64,000 nt of DNA from NCBI RefSeq assembly GCF_008710275.1, contig NZ_VYQE01000001.1:62001-126000 (forward strand). Reading direction: 5' to 3'. The position numbers and the translations under genes are program-made. Below are positions 9,263-17,184 of this stretch, one piece after another. Position 1 is the stretch's first letter, and each line of letters starts with the position of its first letter. The notes under the pieces were generated by a model that was given only the letters and a program-made list of their open reading frames with translations, did not search any database and was not told where the DNA came from. This DNA comes from Histidinibacterium aquaticum. Its GTDB lineage: Bacteria > Pseudomonadota > Alphaproteobacteria > Rhodobacterales > Rhodobacteraceae.

Positions 9263-10090
9263 ATGTCCCGATCCGCGACTACCGGTTCCTGTCGCCTCTC
9301 CGTCGAGCAAGTCTCCTCGGGCTACGGCGGCACGACCATCGTACAGGACGTCTCGCTTGACGTTCCGGGCGGGGCGCTGACGATCCTCGTCGGTCCGAAC
9401 GGCTGCGGAAAATCCACTCTTCTCAAGACGATGGCGCGCGTTCTGCCCACCTCCAGGGGCCGTATCCTGCTCGACGGGCGTCCGGTTCACGAGACGCCGA
9501 CGCGCGAGGTGGCGCGGCGGCTGGCGCTCCTGCCACAAGGGCCCGTGGCCCCCGAGGGTCTTCGCGTGCGCGAGCTGGTGGCGCAGGGACGCTACCCGCA
9601 CCAGTCGCTCATGCGGCAATGGTCGCGCGAGGACGCCCGGGCGGTGGAGCAGGCCATGGAGGCTGCGGACGTCGCCCAATTCGCCGACCGCCCGGTCTCG
9701 GACCTCTCCGGCGGGCAACGCCAGCGCTGCTGGATCGCCATGGTGCTGGCGCAGGAGACCGACATTATCCTTCTGGACGAGCCCACGACCTTTCTCGATC
9801 TCAAGGTACAGGTGGAGCTCTTGCAGCTTCTCCGCCGCATCGCTCACGAGGAGGGGCGCACGCTCGTCATCGTCCTGCACGAGCTCAACGTGGCTGCCGC
9901 CTTTGCCGACCTTCTCGTCATGATGAAAGGCGGGAGGCTCGTCGCGCAGGGCCCGGTCGGGACGGCCTTCACCTCCGAGGCGCTTCGGCAGGTCTTCGGC
10001 CTCGAGGCGAATGTCGTCCCGGACCCGGTGAGCGGCCGCCCGGTCTGCGTGCCCGTGGTCTCCGCCGGCTTCGCTCTCGCAGCGCAATGA
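9263..10090 (+). CDS. ABC transporter ATP-binding protein, iron(III)-siderophore/cobalamin type
   Basis: A 275-residue ATPase subunit of a FecE/FepC/BtuD-like importer. Walker A is GPNGCGKST (about residues 45-53). The signature is DLSGGQRQRCWIAM, Walker B is IILLDEPTTFLDL, and the switch His lies in VIVLHELN. It is the first gene of a three-gene operon: its TGA overlaps the next ATG (ATGA at 10087). The start is uncertain because the best Shine-Dalgarno, AAGGGAG near 9238-9244, better fits an out-of-frame ATG at 9252; ATG 9263 gives the normal family N-terminus. No periplasmic binding protein or TonB receptor gene is adjacent. Confidence 0.93.
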   Translation: MSRSATTGSCRLSVEQVSSGYGGTTIVQDVSLDVPGGALTILVGPNGCGKSTLLKTMARVLPTSRGRILLDGRPVHETPTREVARRLALLPQGPVAPEGLRVRELVAQGRYPHQSLMRQWSREDARAVEQAMEAADVAQFADRPVSDLSGGQRQRCWIAMVLAQETDIILLDEPTTFLDLKVQVELLQLLRRIAHEEGRTLVIVLHELNVAAAFADLLVMMKGGRLVAQGPVGTAFTSEALRQVFGLEANVVPDPVSGRPVCVPVVSAGFALAAQ

Positions 10091-11097
10091 CCACCGGCGT
10101 TCTACCTCGGCACCGGTCCCTGGTCTGGGCCGGACCGGCGGCGGGGATCGCCCTGCTGCTCCTGGCCTTCGGCTGGCACATCTCCGTGGGCGCCAAGACG
10201 ATCCCGCTGCCGACGGTGGCGGAGGCCCTTGTCGCCTACGATTCCTCCGTCTTCGACCACGTGGTGATCGTCGACCTCCGCCTGCCGCGGGCGGTCTTCG
10301 CCGTCCTGGTCGGAGCGGCGCTCTCCGTCGCGGGCGCGCTGATGCAGGGCGTGACGCGGAACCCGCTGGCCGAACCGGGCCTCCTCGGGCTGCTCATCGG
10401 CGCCTCCTTCGCGGTGGTGATCGTCGTCGGCGTCTTCGACCTCGCCTCGCCTGCCCTGATGCCGCTGGTGGCGGCGCTGGGTGCACTCGTCGCCGCGGTC
10501 GCCGTCTGGGGCATCGCCACCGCGGCGCCCGGCGGCGCAACGCCGCTCACGCTGGTTCTGGCGGGCGCCGCCGTCACCGCCTTCCTCGGGGCGCTGGTCA
10601 CCGTGGCGAACCTGCTGGACGAGCAGACCTTCGAGGAACTCCGCGTCTGGCTGACCGGCTCGCTCGCGGGCCGCCGGATCGAGGTCATGTGGTGGGCCCT
10701 GCCCTGGCTCGCCTCGGGCCTCGCGGTGGCTCTCGCCACGGCCCGGCAGGTCACGGCGCTCGCCATGGGCGAGGAGACCGCCGTGGGCCTCGGCATGAAC
10801 GTCGGCCGGCTCAAGGCGCTGGTGCTCTTCGCCGTCATCGCGCTCACGGCTTCGGCGGTCGCCATCGCCGGGCCGATGGGGTTCGTCGGCTTGGTCGTGC
10901 CCCACGCGGTGCGGCTCTTCGTCGGGCAGGACTACCGGCTGGTCGTGCCGTGGTCGGCCATCGCGGGCGCGGGATACCTGCTGCTGGTCGACATTGCCGC
11001 CCGCATGGCCCTGGCGCCGGTCGAGATTTCGACGGGCCTCGTCACCGCGCTCCTCGGCGCGCCGATCTTCGTCTGGCTGGTGAGGGCGCGGCTGTGA
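10087..11097 (+). CDS. FecCD-family ABC transporter permease (first)
   Basis: A 336-residue BtuC/FecCD-type permease with about ten transmembrane helices. Family landmarks are the IVDLRLPRAVFAVLVGAAL segment near residue 60, the QGVTRNPLAEPGLLG loop, the ATPase-coupling region GEETAVGLGMN, and MGFVGLVVPHAVRLFVG. It overlaps the ATPase gene by the ATGA arrangement, and its own TGA overlaps the GTG start of the second permease. Together the three genes would form a heterodimeric permease with one ATPase type, importing a ferric siderophore or similar chelate. The substrate cannot be deduced. Confidence 0.93.
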   Translation: MTTGVLPRHRSLVWAGPAAGIALLLLAFGWHISVGAKTIPLPTVAEALVAYDSSVFDHVVIVDLRLPRAVFAVLVGAALSVAGALMQGVTRNPLAEPGLLGLLIGASFAVVIVVGVFDLASPALMPLVAALGALVAAVAVWGIATAAPGGATPLTLVLAGAAVTAFLGALVTVANLLDEQTFEELRVWLTGSLAGRRIEVMWWALPWLASGLAVALATARQVTALAMGEETAVGLGMNVGRLKALVLFAVIALTASAVAIAGPMGFVGLVVPHAVRLFVGQDYRLVVPWSAIAGAGYLLLVDIAARMALAPVEISTGLVTALLGAPIFVWLVRARL

Positions 11098-12143
11098 GCG
11101 CGGGGACCCTCACGCGGCTCGACGGGCCGATCACCTTCACGCTTCCGGTCCGGGCGCTCGCCCTGCTGGGGGTGATGACCGCTAGCGTCATCTTGCTCCT
11201 GGTCCTGAGCCTGATGACGGGCAGCTACCCCCTCGACGTCCCCGGCGTGCTCTCGACTCTCTTCGGCGCGGCGCCCTCGGAGACGGCGGAGACCGTCGTC
11301 TGGCAGTTCCGCTTTCCACGCACCCTCGCGGCCTTCTGCGCGGGCGCGCTGCTGGCTCTCTCCGGCGCGACGCTCCAAAACGTCACCCGAAACCCGCTGG
11401 CTGACCCCTCGCTCGTGGGCGTGAGCCAGGGCGCGGGCCTCGCGGTCGTCGCCGCGATCGTCGCGTTTCCGGAGCTGCCGCAGGTGCTGCGCCCCGCCCT
11501 CGCCTTCGCCGGGGCTCTCGCCGTGGCCGCGTTGATCCAGTGGATCGCGATGCGCCGAACGAGCGGCGCCACGATGCGCTTCATCCTGACCGGCATCGGC
11601 GTGGCAGCCTTCATATCGGCGGCGACCTCGGCGCTGCTGACCTACGGCCAGCTCGACCGGGCCATGTCCGCGCTGGGCTGGCTCGCGGGATCGGTCCACG
11701 CCGCCGGGTGGAGCGATGTGGCGGTCCTTGCCCTGGCGCTCGCGGCGCTTGTCCCGGCGCTCTTCGCCGCCTCGCGGCCCATGGCGGCGATGCGGCTCGG
11801 GCCCGAGATGGCTGCGGGCCTCGGCGTGCGGGTGGTCCGGGCGCGCGTCGCGCTCATCACGCTCGCCGTGGCGCTCGCGGCCGCGGCGGTGGCGATGGTG
11901 GGGCCGCTTGGCTTCGTGGGCCTTGTCGCGCCGCACATGGCGCACCGCCTGGCCCGGTCCGGCGTGGGCCTGCATCTCGCGCATTCGGCGATGACCGGCG
12001 CGGTGCTCGTCGGTGCCGCCGACCTCGCCGGACGGGCCCTCTTTGCCCCGGTGCAGATCCCCGCGGGGCTCGTCACCGCCGTCATCGGCGTCCCTGTCTT
12101 CGTCTGGCTGATCCTGCGGACGCAGGGGCGCAGTCAGCTCTAG
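11094..12143 (+). CDS. FecCD-family ABC transporter permease (second)
   Basis: A 349-residue second permease of the same importer. It has the same landmarks as its partner: FRFPRTLAAFCAGALLALS, QNVTRNPLADPSLVG, PEMAAGLGV and LGFVGLVAPHMAHRL. The start is taken as GTG 11094 because it overlaps the upstream stop (GTGA), giving tight translational coupling, and because the upstream reading belongs to another frame. It is convergent with znuB, whose stop is at 12147, so the two units end 3 bp apart with no obvious hairpin terminator between them. Confidence 0.92.
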   Translation: MSAGTLTRLDGPITFTLPVRALALLGVMTASVILLLVLSLMTGSYPLDVPGVLSTLFGAAPSETAETVVWQFRFPRTLAAFCAGALLALSGATLQNVTRNPLADPSLVGVSQGAGLAVVAAIVAFPELPQVLRPALAFAGALAVAALIQWIAMRRTSGATMRFILTGIGVAAFISAATSALLTYGQLDRAMSALGWLAGSVHAAGWSDVAVLALALAALVPALFAASRPMAAMRLGPEMAAGLGVRVVRARVALITLAVALAAAAVAMVGPLGFVGLVAPHMAHRLARSGVGLHLAHSAMTGAVLVGAADLAGRALFAPVQIPAGLVTAVIGVPVFVWLILRTQGRSQL

Positions 12144-12146
12144 GCC

Positions 12147-12968
12147 CTAGGCCGAACCGGAGGTCCGGCGTCTCGAGACCCCCTCCCGCAGGGCGGCGAC
12201 GATGCTCGACAGGCAGAACATGACGGCCACGACGCAGACGATGGTCGGACCGGTGGGCGTGTCGAAACTGTAAGAGAGCCTCAGCCCGCCCCATGCCGCG
12301 GCGACGCCGACGACGGAGGCAAGCCCGGCCATGATCTCCGGCGTGCGGGAGAACGGCCTCGCGGTGGCTGCCGGAATGATCAGGAGCGCCGTGATGAGCA
12401 GCACGCCGACCACCTTGATCGCCACGGCGACCACGATGGCGAGCGACAGGGTCAGCACAAGCTGCTCGCGCCGCGGGTCGATGCCGGCGGCCCGGGCGAG
12501 GTCGGGATTGAGGGTCGAGACCAGAAGGGCCGACCAGCGCCAGCCCACCAGCGCCAGAACCAGCGCGGCCCCGCCCCAGATCACGGCGAGATCGCCGCGA
12601 GAGACGGCGAGAATGTCGCCGAAGAGGTAAGCCATGATGTCGATCCGCACGTTCGTGAGGAACGACACGGCCACGAGGCCGAAGGCCAGCGCGGAATGCG
12701 CCATGACGCCCAGCAGCGTGTCCATCGCGTAGCCGCGTCCCGAGAGCAGGGCGACGACCGTGGCCATGACGAGCGCGACGACCATGGCCCCGGCGAAGAC
12801 GGGAAGGGAGAGCGCGAGCGACAGGGCGACCCCGAGGATCGCCGCATGGGCGGTCGCGTCCCCGAAATAGGCCATCCTCCGCCAGACCACGAAGCACCCC
12901 AGGGGGGCCGCCGCGAGCGCGGTCCCGACCCCGGCGAGCGTGGCCCGGACCATGAAGTCGTCAAGCAT
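12147..12968 (-). CDS. znuB: zinc ABC transporter permease ZnuB
   Basis: A 273-residue ABC-3 family permease, the membrane subunit of the high-affinity zinc importer. About eight hydrophobic helices are visible. Conserved family segments are GCFVVWRRMAYFGDATAHAA near the N-terminus, VRIDIMAYLFGDIL, and IKVVGVLLITALLIIPAATA, the coupling helix region. The start overlaps the end of znuC by 8 bp, so translation is coupled. It is the last gene of zur-znuC-znuB. Confidence 0.95.
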   Translation of the reverse strand: MLDDFMVRATLAGVGTALAAAPLGCFVVWRRMAYFGDATAHAAILGVALSLALSLPVFAGAMVVALVMATVVALLSGRGYAMDTLLGVMAHSALAFGLVAVSFLTNVRIDIMAYLFGDILAVSRGDLAVIWGGAALVLALVGWRWSALLVSTLNPDLARAAGIDPRREQLVLTLSLAIVVAVAIKVVGVLLITALLIIPAATARPFSRTPEIMAGLASVVGVAAAWGGLRLSYSFDTPTGPTIVCVVAVMFCLSSIVAALREGVSRRRTSGSA

Positions 12969-13737
12969 CGGCCGCGGCCTTTCGGGTCTGCTCGGTTGGC
13001 CCGTCGTGCGAATGACCGTGGGCGGGACCGTGGTGATGGTCGTGGTGGTGCCGGTAGAGCGCGAGCGCGCCCTTCGTGCCCTCTCCGAAGAGCGCCCGGT
13101 AGACCGGCGCTTCTGCCACGACCTCCGGGGTGCCCTCGCAGCAGATGTGGCCGTTGAGGCAGATCACCCGGTCCGAGGCGCTCATCACCACGTGCAGATC
13201 GTGGCTGACCATCAGCACGGCACAGCCGGTTTCCTTCCGGACCTCCTCGATCCGGCGGTAGAAGGCGGCCGCCCCGGGCTGATCCAGCCCGGCCGTCGCC
13301 TCGTCGAGGATCAGCAGGTCCGGGCTCTCGAGGATCGCCCGGGCCAGCAGGACCCGCTGGAACTGTCCGCCGGAGAGCGCCGACATTTGCAGCCGCCCGA
13401 CGCCGGGCACGCCCGCGTGGTCCAGCGCCACTTGCGCCGTCTCGCGGGAGACGCGGCGCGGCAGACCGAGGAAGCGCCGGACCGTCATCGGCAAGGTCGC
13501 GTCGAGCGAGAGCTTCTGCGGCACGTAGCCCACCCGAAGGCCCGGCGCGCGCCGGACGCTGCCTGTACTCGGGCGAACCCCGCCGATCAGCGCATGCAGC
13601 AGCGTCGACTTGCCAGAGCCGTTGGGCCCGACCACCGTCACGATCTCTCCCCGGTCGATCCGGAAATCGACGGAGTCCAGCACCCTGTTGGCCCCGAAGC
13701 TCACGCTGAGGCCCTTCATCTCGACCAGTGGCGTCAA
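12961..13737 (-). CDS. znuC: zinc ABC transporter ATP-binding protein ZnuC
   Basis: A 258-residue ATPase of the zinc importer. Walker A GPNGSGKSTLLHALIGG, signature ALSGGQFQRVLLARAI, Walker B LLILDEATAGLD and switch SHDLH are intact. The C-terminus has a His-rich tail (RHHHDHHHGPAHGHSH, about residues 220-240), typical of zinc-handling transporters and a likely metal-buffering segment. The start is taken as TTG 13737, which overlaps the zur stop (TTGA) and has AAGGGG 7 nt upstream. ATG 13719 is the alternative and would remove six residues. It overlaps both neighbours, as expected for one operon. Confidence 0.93.
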   Translation of the reverse strand: MTPLVEMKGLSVSFGANRVLDSVDFRIDRGEIVTVVGPNGSGKSTLLHALIGGVRPSTGSVRRAPGLRVGYVPQKLSLDATLPMTVRRFLGLPRRVSRETAQVALDHAGVPGVGRLQMSALSGGQFQRVLLARAILESPDLLILDEATAGLDQPGAAAFYRRIEEVRKETGCAVLMVSHDLHVVMSASDRVICLNGHICCEGTPEVVAEAPVYRALFGEGTKGALALYRHHHDHHHGPAHGHSHDGPTEQTRKAAADA

Positions 13738-14216
13738 GCCGTCACCCCTTGCGTACAATCCGGGCAGAGCCCCTCGGCCTCGCGCACGGTGCGCTCGATC
13801 ACGAAACCCGCCGCGGCGGCAGCGCGGGACAGCTCCCCCGCCCCCGGGTCGATCTCGGCCTCAACGACACGCTCGCAGGAGCGGCAGATCAGGAAGGCCG
13901 GCGCGTGCTGTTCGGAGAGGTGCGTGCAGGCGATGAAGGCGTTGCGCCGCTCGATACGGTGGGCGAAGCCGTGCGACACAAGGAAATCGAGCGCGCGGTA
14001 GGCGATGGGCGGCTGCGATCCCAGCCCCTCCTCGCGCAGCCGGTCGAGCACCTCGTAGGCCCCCATCGCCCGATGCCCTTCCAGCAGGATCTCGAGCACG
14101 CGGCGGCGCACCTTGGTGAACTGCAGCTTGTTCTCGGCGCAGTGCCGCTCGGCCGCGGCGACGCCGTCGGCGATGCAGCTGTGGTGATCGTGGGGCTCGA
14201 AGGCGTGGCTGGTCAT
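13734..14216 (-). CDS. zur: Fur-family zinc-responsive repressor Zur
   Basis: A 160-residue Fur-family repressor. The winged-helix part includes TKVRRRVLEILLEGHRAMGAYEVLDRL and PIAYRALDFLVSHGFAHRIE (in segments). The C-terminal dimerisation domain carries two structural-zinc motifs, CRSC (residues about 107-110) and CPDC near the end, plus a His-rich N-terminus (EPHDHHSC). Placement at the head of znuCB and divergent from znuA identifies the paralogue as Zur rather than Fur. ATG 14216 gives the usual length. It is probably autoregulated through the Zur-like boxes in the divergent region. Confidence 0.94.
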   Translation of the reverse strand: MTSHAFEPHDHHSCIADGVAAAERHCAENKLQFTKVRRRVLEILLEGHRAMGAYEVLDRLREEGLGSQPPIAYRALDFLVSHGFAHRIERRNAFIACTHLSEQHAPAFLICRSCERVVEAEIDPGAGELSRAAAAAGFVIERTVREAEGLCPDCTQGVTA

Positions 14217-14245
14217 GGCGCGTCCGGTCGATCCAGGTCTTGCCC

Positions 14246-14295
14246 TGTTATAATATTGCATGTAGTTCTGCTCGTCGACTGTTACATAATCACAG
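14246..14295. promoter_or_regulatory. two Zur-box-like sites in the zur/znuA divergent promoter
   Basis: TGTTATAATATTGCA (14246-14260) and CTGTTACATAATCACAG (14279-14295) are AT-rich, partly palindromic and 18 bp apart in an 88-bp divergent region. Both resemble the alphaproteobacterial Zur operator core GTTATAATATAAC, as I recall it. The first contains a TATAAT-like hexamer, so repressor and polymerase would compete directly. They probably control zur-znuCB and znuA together. Confidence 0.65.
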
Positions 14296-14304
14296 GAACT
14301 CGAC

Positions 14305-15276
14305 ATGTCCATCCGCCTGGCCGCCTCCCCGATCCTCGCAGGCCTCCTTGCCTCCACCGCCGCCCTGGCGGAGGTGCCGAGCGTCGCCACGGACATTCCG
14401 CCGGTCCACTCGCTCGTGGCGCGCGTGATGGGCGACCTGGGAGACCCCGGCCTCATCGTGCAGCCCGGCTCCTCGCCGCACGGCTATTCCATGCGGCCCT
14501 CGGAAGCCCGCAGCGTGCAGGATGCCGAGGCGATCTTCTGGATCGGCCCGGAGCTGACGCCCTGGATGGACGAGGCTCTCAAGACGCTCGCGCCCGAAGC
14601 CGAAGTGATCGAGCTGCTCGAGGTGGACGGCACGCAGGCTCTCGAGTTCCGGGAGGGCGCCACCTTCGCGGACCACGATCACGCGGATCACGAGGACGAC
14701 CACGACGCCGAGGAGGCAGGCGGGGAAGACGCGCACGAGGGAGAAGAAGATCACGGGCACGAGGGGATCGACCCCCACGCCTGGCTCGACCCGGAGAACG
14801 GCAAGGTCTGGCTCGACAGCATCGCCACGACGCTGGGCGAGCTCGACCCGGAAAACGCGGCGACCTACGAGGCGAACGCCGAGAGCGGCAAGGTGGAGAT
14901 CGACGCGGCGGCGGCCCAGGCGCGCGAGCTGCTCGCCCCGCTCTCGGACCTCCAGTTCGTCGTTTTCCACGACGCGTACCACTACTACGAGTCCCGCTTC
15001 GACCTCTCCGCCGCGGGCGCCATCGAGCTGAGCGACGCCACCGACCCCTCCCCCGCCCGCATCGAGGACGTCCGCGACACTGTCCGCGAGCTCGGCGTTT
15101 CCTGCGTCTTCTCGGAGCCCCAGTTCAACCAGAGCCTCATCGGCACCGTGACGGAAGGCACCGAGGCACGGCGCGGAATCATCGACCCCCTGGGAACCGA
15201 GATCGCACTGGGCGTCGACTTCTATCCCGAACTGATCGTGAAGATCGCCGAGGAAATCGCCTCCTGCGCGGAGTGA
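14305..15276 (+). CDS. znuA: periplasmic zinc-binding protein ZnuA
   Basis: A 323-residue cluster A-I solute-binding protein that delivers periplasmic zinc to ZnuBC. A signal peptide ends at about ALAEVPS (residue 22). Predicted zinc ligands are His in IPPVHSLV (about residue 34), His in GIDPHAWLD, His in VVFHDAYHYY and Asp near the C-terminus (IIDPLG). Between the first two lies the acidic His-rich loop (about residues 122-155, FADHDHADHEDDHD and following) typical of ZnuA rather than of manganese-binding relatives. It is transcribed divergently from zur. Confidence 0.96.
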   Translation: MSIRLAASPILAGLLASTAALAEVPSVATDIPPVHSLVARVMGDLGDPGLIVQPGSSPHGYSMRPSEARSVQDAEAIFWIGPELTPWMDEALKTLAPEAEVIELLEVDGTQALEFREGATFADHDHADHEDDHDAEEAGGEDAHEGEEDHGHEGIDPHAWLDPENGKVWLDSIATTLGELDPENAATYEANAESGKVEIDAAAAQARELLAPLSDLQFVVFHDAYHYYESRFDLSAAGAIELSDATDPSPARIEDVRDTVRELGVSCVFSEPQFNQSLIGTVTEGTEARRGIIDPLGTEIALGVDFYPELIVKIAEEIASCAE

Positions 15277-15288
15277 TGGCGCCGGCAC

Positions 15289-15315
15289 CGTCTTGCGGCA
15301 AGAAGCGGCAAGACG
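15289..15315 (+). terminator. candidate hairpin terminator of znuA
   Basis: An 8-bp perfect stem CGTCTTGC/GCAAGACG around an 11-nt loop starts 12 bp after the znuA stop. There is no clear U-tract, so it may act only as a 3' stabilising hairpin. Confidence 0.35.
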
Positions 15316-15645
15316 ATGCCGTCGCGGCGAGCGATGGGCGGGCGAAAGTCGGTCCGGGCGGCAACGATGCCCTTTCCGGTCAAACCGCGTATATCAATTT
15401 CCCCCGATGATTGCAGAGCCGTGTGCCATGAGCTCATTAAGCCTACATCCGACCGGGAACTTCAGCGAGATGGTCAGAGCCCTGGCCACAAAGGCAATCT
15501 TGACTAAAGGTAAACTTCGACATATCAAAAGATGGCTGCCCAGAATTACCGGGCTGCTCGAAAGCATTAAATTCTTATTACTACCAGAATAGTCTAACTA
15601 CAGTTCCGGGGGGCGTCCTAGTTTGCCACTAGGGCGAATGTAGAA
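15316..15645. other. AT-richer intergenic region between znuA and the LuxR-type regulator
   Basis: After the hairpin, this stretch is clearly poorer in GC from about 15420 onward than the surrounding genes. It holds a promoter-like pair, TTGACT (15500-15505) and TATCAA (15523-15528), 17 nt apart, and an inverted repeat at 15617-15633. A 54-codon reading frame (15428-15592) could encode a short basic protein but lacks a Shine-Dalgarno sequence and recognisable homology, so I do not call it a gene. The base composition could reflect a long regulated leader or a remnant of transferred DNA. Confidence 0.4.
15617..15633. promoter_or_regulatory. inverted repeat just upstream of the LuxR-type regulator
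   Basis: CCTAGT-TTGCC-ACTAGG, with 6-bp perfect arms, ends 12 nt before the ATG at 15646. It could be an autoregulatory operator for a dimeric LuxR-type protein or, in RNA, a hairpin occupying the ribosome-binding region. No good Shine-Dalgarno lies between it and the start. Confidence 0.35.
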
Positions 15646-16377
15646 ATGACGCATAGTCCTACTCTGTTGTTCATCGGGGATTCGTTCTTTTTCACACCAA
15701 GGTTGCTTCAAGGCGTCCGGTCAGAGCTTCCCGGACTCGAGGCTGTGCTGGTCGGGGACCTGTCCGACGCCATGCTCAAGGTCGAAGAGCAGGGCGCGTC
15801 CTCGATCGCGGCGGTCATCTTCCAGAGCTCGCTCACGAGGGGGCTGCTGTCGGATGGCGAGCGCTTAGCGCTGCTTGTCGACCGTCTCCCAGTTGCCTTC
15901 TGCTACGGAAAGATGAGCGAAGCCCGCTACGTCATGGCCGAACTGCTCCGCCAGAAACGGCTGAGGGACGTATCGATCATCCCGCTCTCCATCCCTGTCG
16001 ACGTCTGGATCGCGACGCTTCGCAGCATGCTCTGCGGCAGCATGTTCCTGCCCTCGGAATTGGCTGCGGAGGCGGCGGCGATGCCTTTCGCCGAGGCCCG
16101 CCGGGGCCGCGTGCTGGAAACCACGGCGACGCCTCCCGCCGCGGAGGGGCAGCGGCCGTCAGAGCGCAATCCCGGACAGGCTGTGCTGGACAAGCTGACG
16201 GCGCGGGAGAGCGAAGTCCTGACGCTCGTCTCGCGCGGCCTCAACAACAAGCTCGTGGCGCGCGAACTTGGCCTCTCGGAGCATACGATCAAGCTGCACA
16301 TGCACCACATCCTGCGAAAACTCGGCGTATCGAACCGGACGGGCGCGAGCATGTGGTACTTCGCGCAGTCCAAGTAG
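15646..16377 (+). CDS. LuxR-family (GerE HTH) transcriptional regulator
   Basis: A 243-residue regulator. The C-terminal GerE-type helix-turn-helix is clear (about residues 183-236: LTARESEVLTLVSRG, then LGLSEHTIKLHMHHILRKLG). The N-terminal 130 residues have receiver-like alpha/beta character (LLFIGDSFFF at the start), but I do not see a convincing phosphoacceptor pattern. It may therefore be an atypical receiver or another sensor fold. It lies 258 bp upstream of the LOV/kinase operon on the same strand and is a plausible output or regulator of it. That link is inference from position only. Confidence 0.85.
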   Translation: MTHSPTLLFIGDSFFFTPRLLQGVRSELPGLEAVLVGDLSDAMLKVEEQGASSIAAVIFQSSLTRGLLSDGERLALLVDRLPVAFCYGKMSEARYVMAELLRQKRLRDVSIIPLSIPVDVWIATLRSMLCGSMFLPSELAAEAAAMPFAEARRGRVLETTATPPAAEGQRPSERNPGQAVLDKLTARESEVLTLVSRGLNNKLVARELGLSEHTIKLHMHHILRKLGVSNRTGASMWYFAQSK

Positions 16378-16635
16378 CGCCGCGGTTCGGGCTTTCCCTC
16401 CGACCGTGTTCGCGGGCCCAGGAAACGCGGGGCGTCGGCCGGATCGGCGACTGGCAATGAACCCCGGCCAGGGCCCCGCGACCCGAACGCTGTTGCACTC
16501 TTGCCATCCTGCCCGAATTTTGATCCCTGCCCTCCGAAACTTTCCGCCAAGGATGTTCGTTGCTCGGCTCGTACGCCGGACTCGGCTTGGAGGTCGGATC
16601 GGCATTTCTAGCCTCGTGGGACCCCAAAACCTCAT

Positions 16636-17184
16636 ATGACTGCGCACTCCGATGACCAGCCGAGCGCCGCGCTCCGGCGTTATTTCGACCGCACGACCGT
16701 ACCCCTCGCCCTATCGGGAACGGAGGGCGACGTTCCGCTGATGCTCGTAAACGACGGCTTCTGCAGCCTGACGGGCTACGACGCAGAGGACGTGGCCGGG
16801 CGGAACTGCCGCCTGCTGCAGGGCCCGGAGACCACGCCGGAGTCCAAGCAGCAGCTGCACGACTTCATCCATGACGACAGCGTCCTGTCCGGCCGCTTCG
16901 AGGTCCTGAACTACCGCAAGGACGGAAGCACCTTCGTGAACCTCGTCTTCATGACGCGGCTGCGCGACAAGACGAACGCCACCCGCTTCATTCTGGCCTC
17001 CCAGTTCGATATGACTCGCGCGCGCCGGTCCCACCTGCAGGCCAACGACACGGAGCTCTCCCGGAACATGGCCGACATGCAGGCGACGGCGCACGAATTC
17101 GGGCTTGCCATGGCCGGATCGGCAGAACTCATCTCCGACTCCATCGCCACGATCGCGAGGCTGTCGATGGACGAGGAAGATTGA
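16636..17184 (+). CDS. short LOV-domain blue-light photoreceptor
   Basis: A 182-residue protein: a LOV (FMN-binding PAS) domain, about residues 15-128, plus a helical C-terminal extension. The photochemical signature GRNCRLLQG supplies the adduct-forming Cys58. Flavin-contact residues Asn57, Gln62, Asn92 (VLNYRKDG), Asn102 (FVNLVF) and Gln123 (ASQFDMT) are all present, so a functional photocycle is expected. There is no kinase or DNA-binding domain, so output must go to a partner. Its TGA (17182-17184) overlaps the ATG of the CheB-CheR-HWE kinase gene, which makes that protein the obvious candidate partner. Confidence 0.95.
   Translation: MTAHSDDQPSAALRRYFDRTTVPLALSGTEGDVPLMLVNDGFCSLTGYDAEDVAGRNCRLLQGPETTPESKQQLHDFIHDDSVLSGRFEVLNYRKDGSTFVNLVFMTRLRDKTNATRFILASQFDMTRARRSHLQANDTELSRNMADMQATAHEFGLAMAGSAELISDSIATIARLSMDEED

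Noticed and set aside
14290-15288. 332-codon minus-strand frame across znuA
   Set aside because: It is antisense to znuA, which has a signal peptide, His-rich loop and metal ligands; the opposite frame shows no domain.
15428-15592. 54-codon small gene in the AT-richer region
   Set aside because: No Shine-Dalgarno sequence, no recognised family and an unusual position; listed only as part of the intergenic description.
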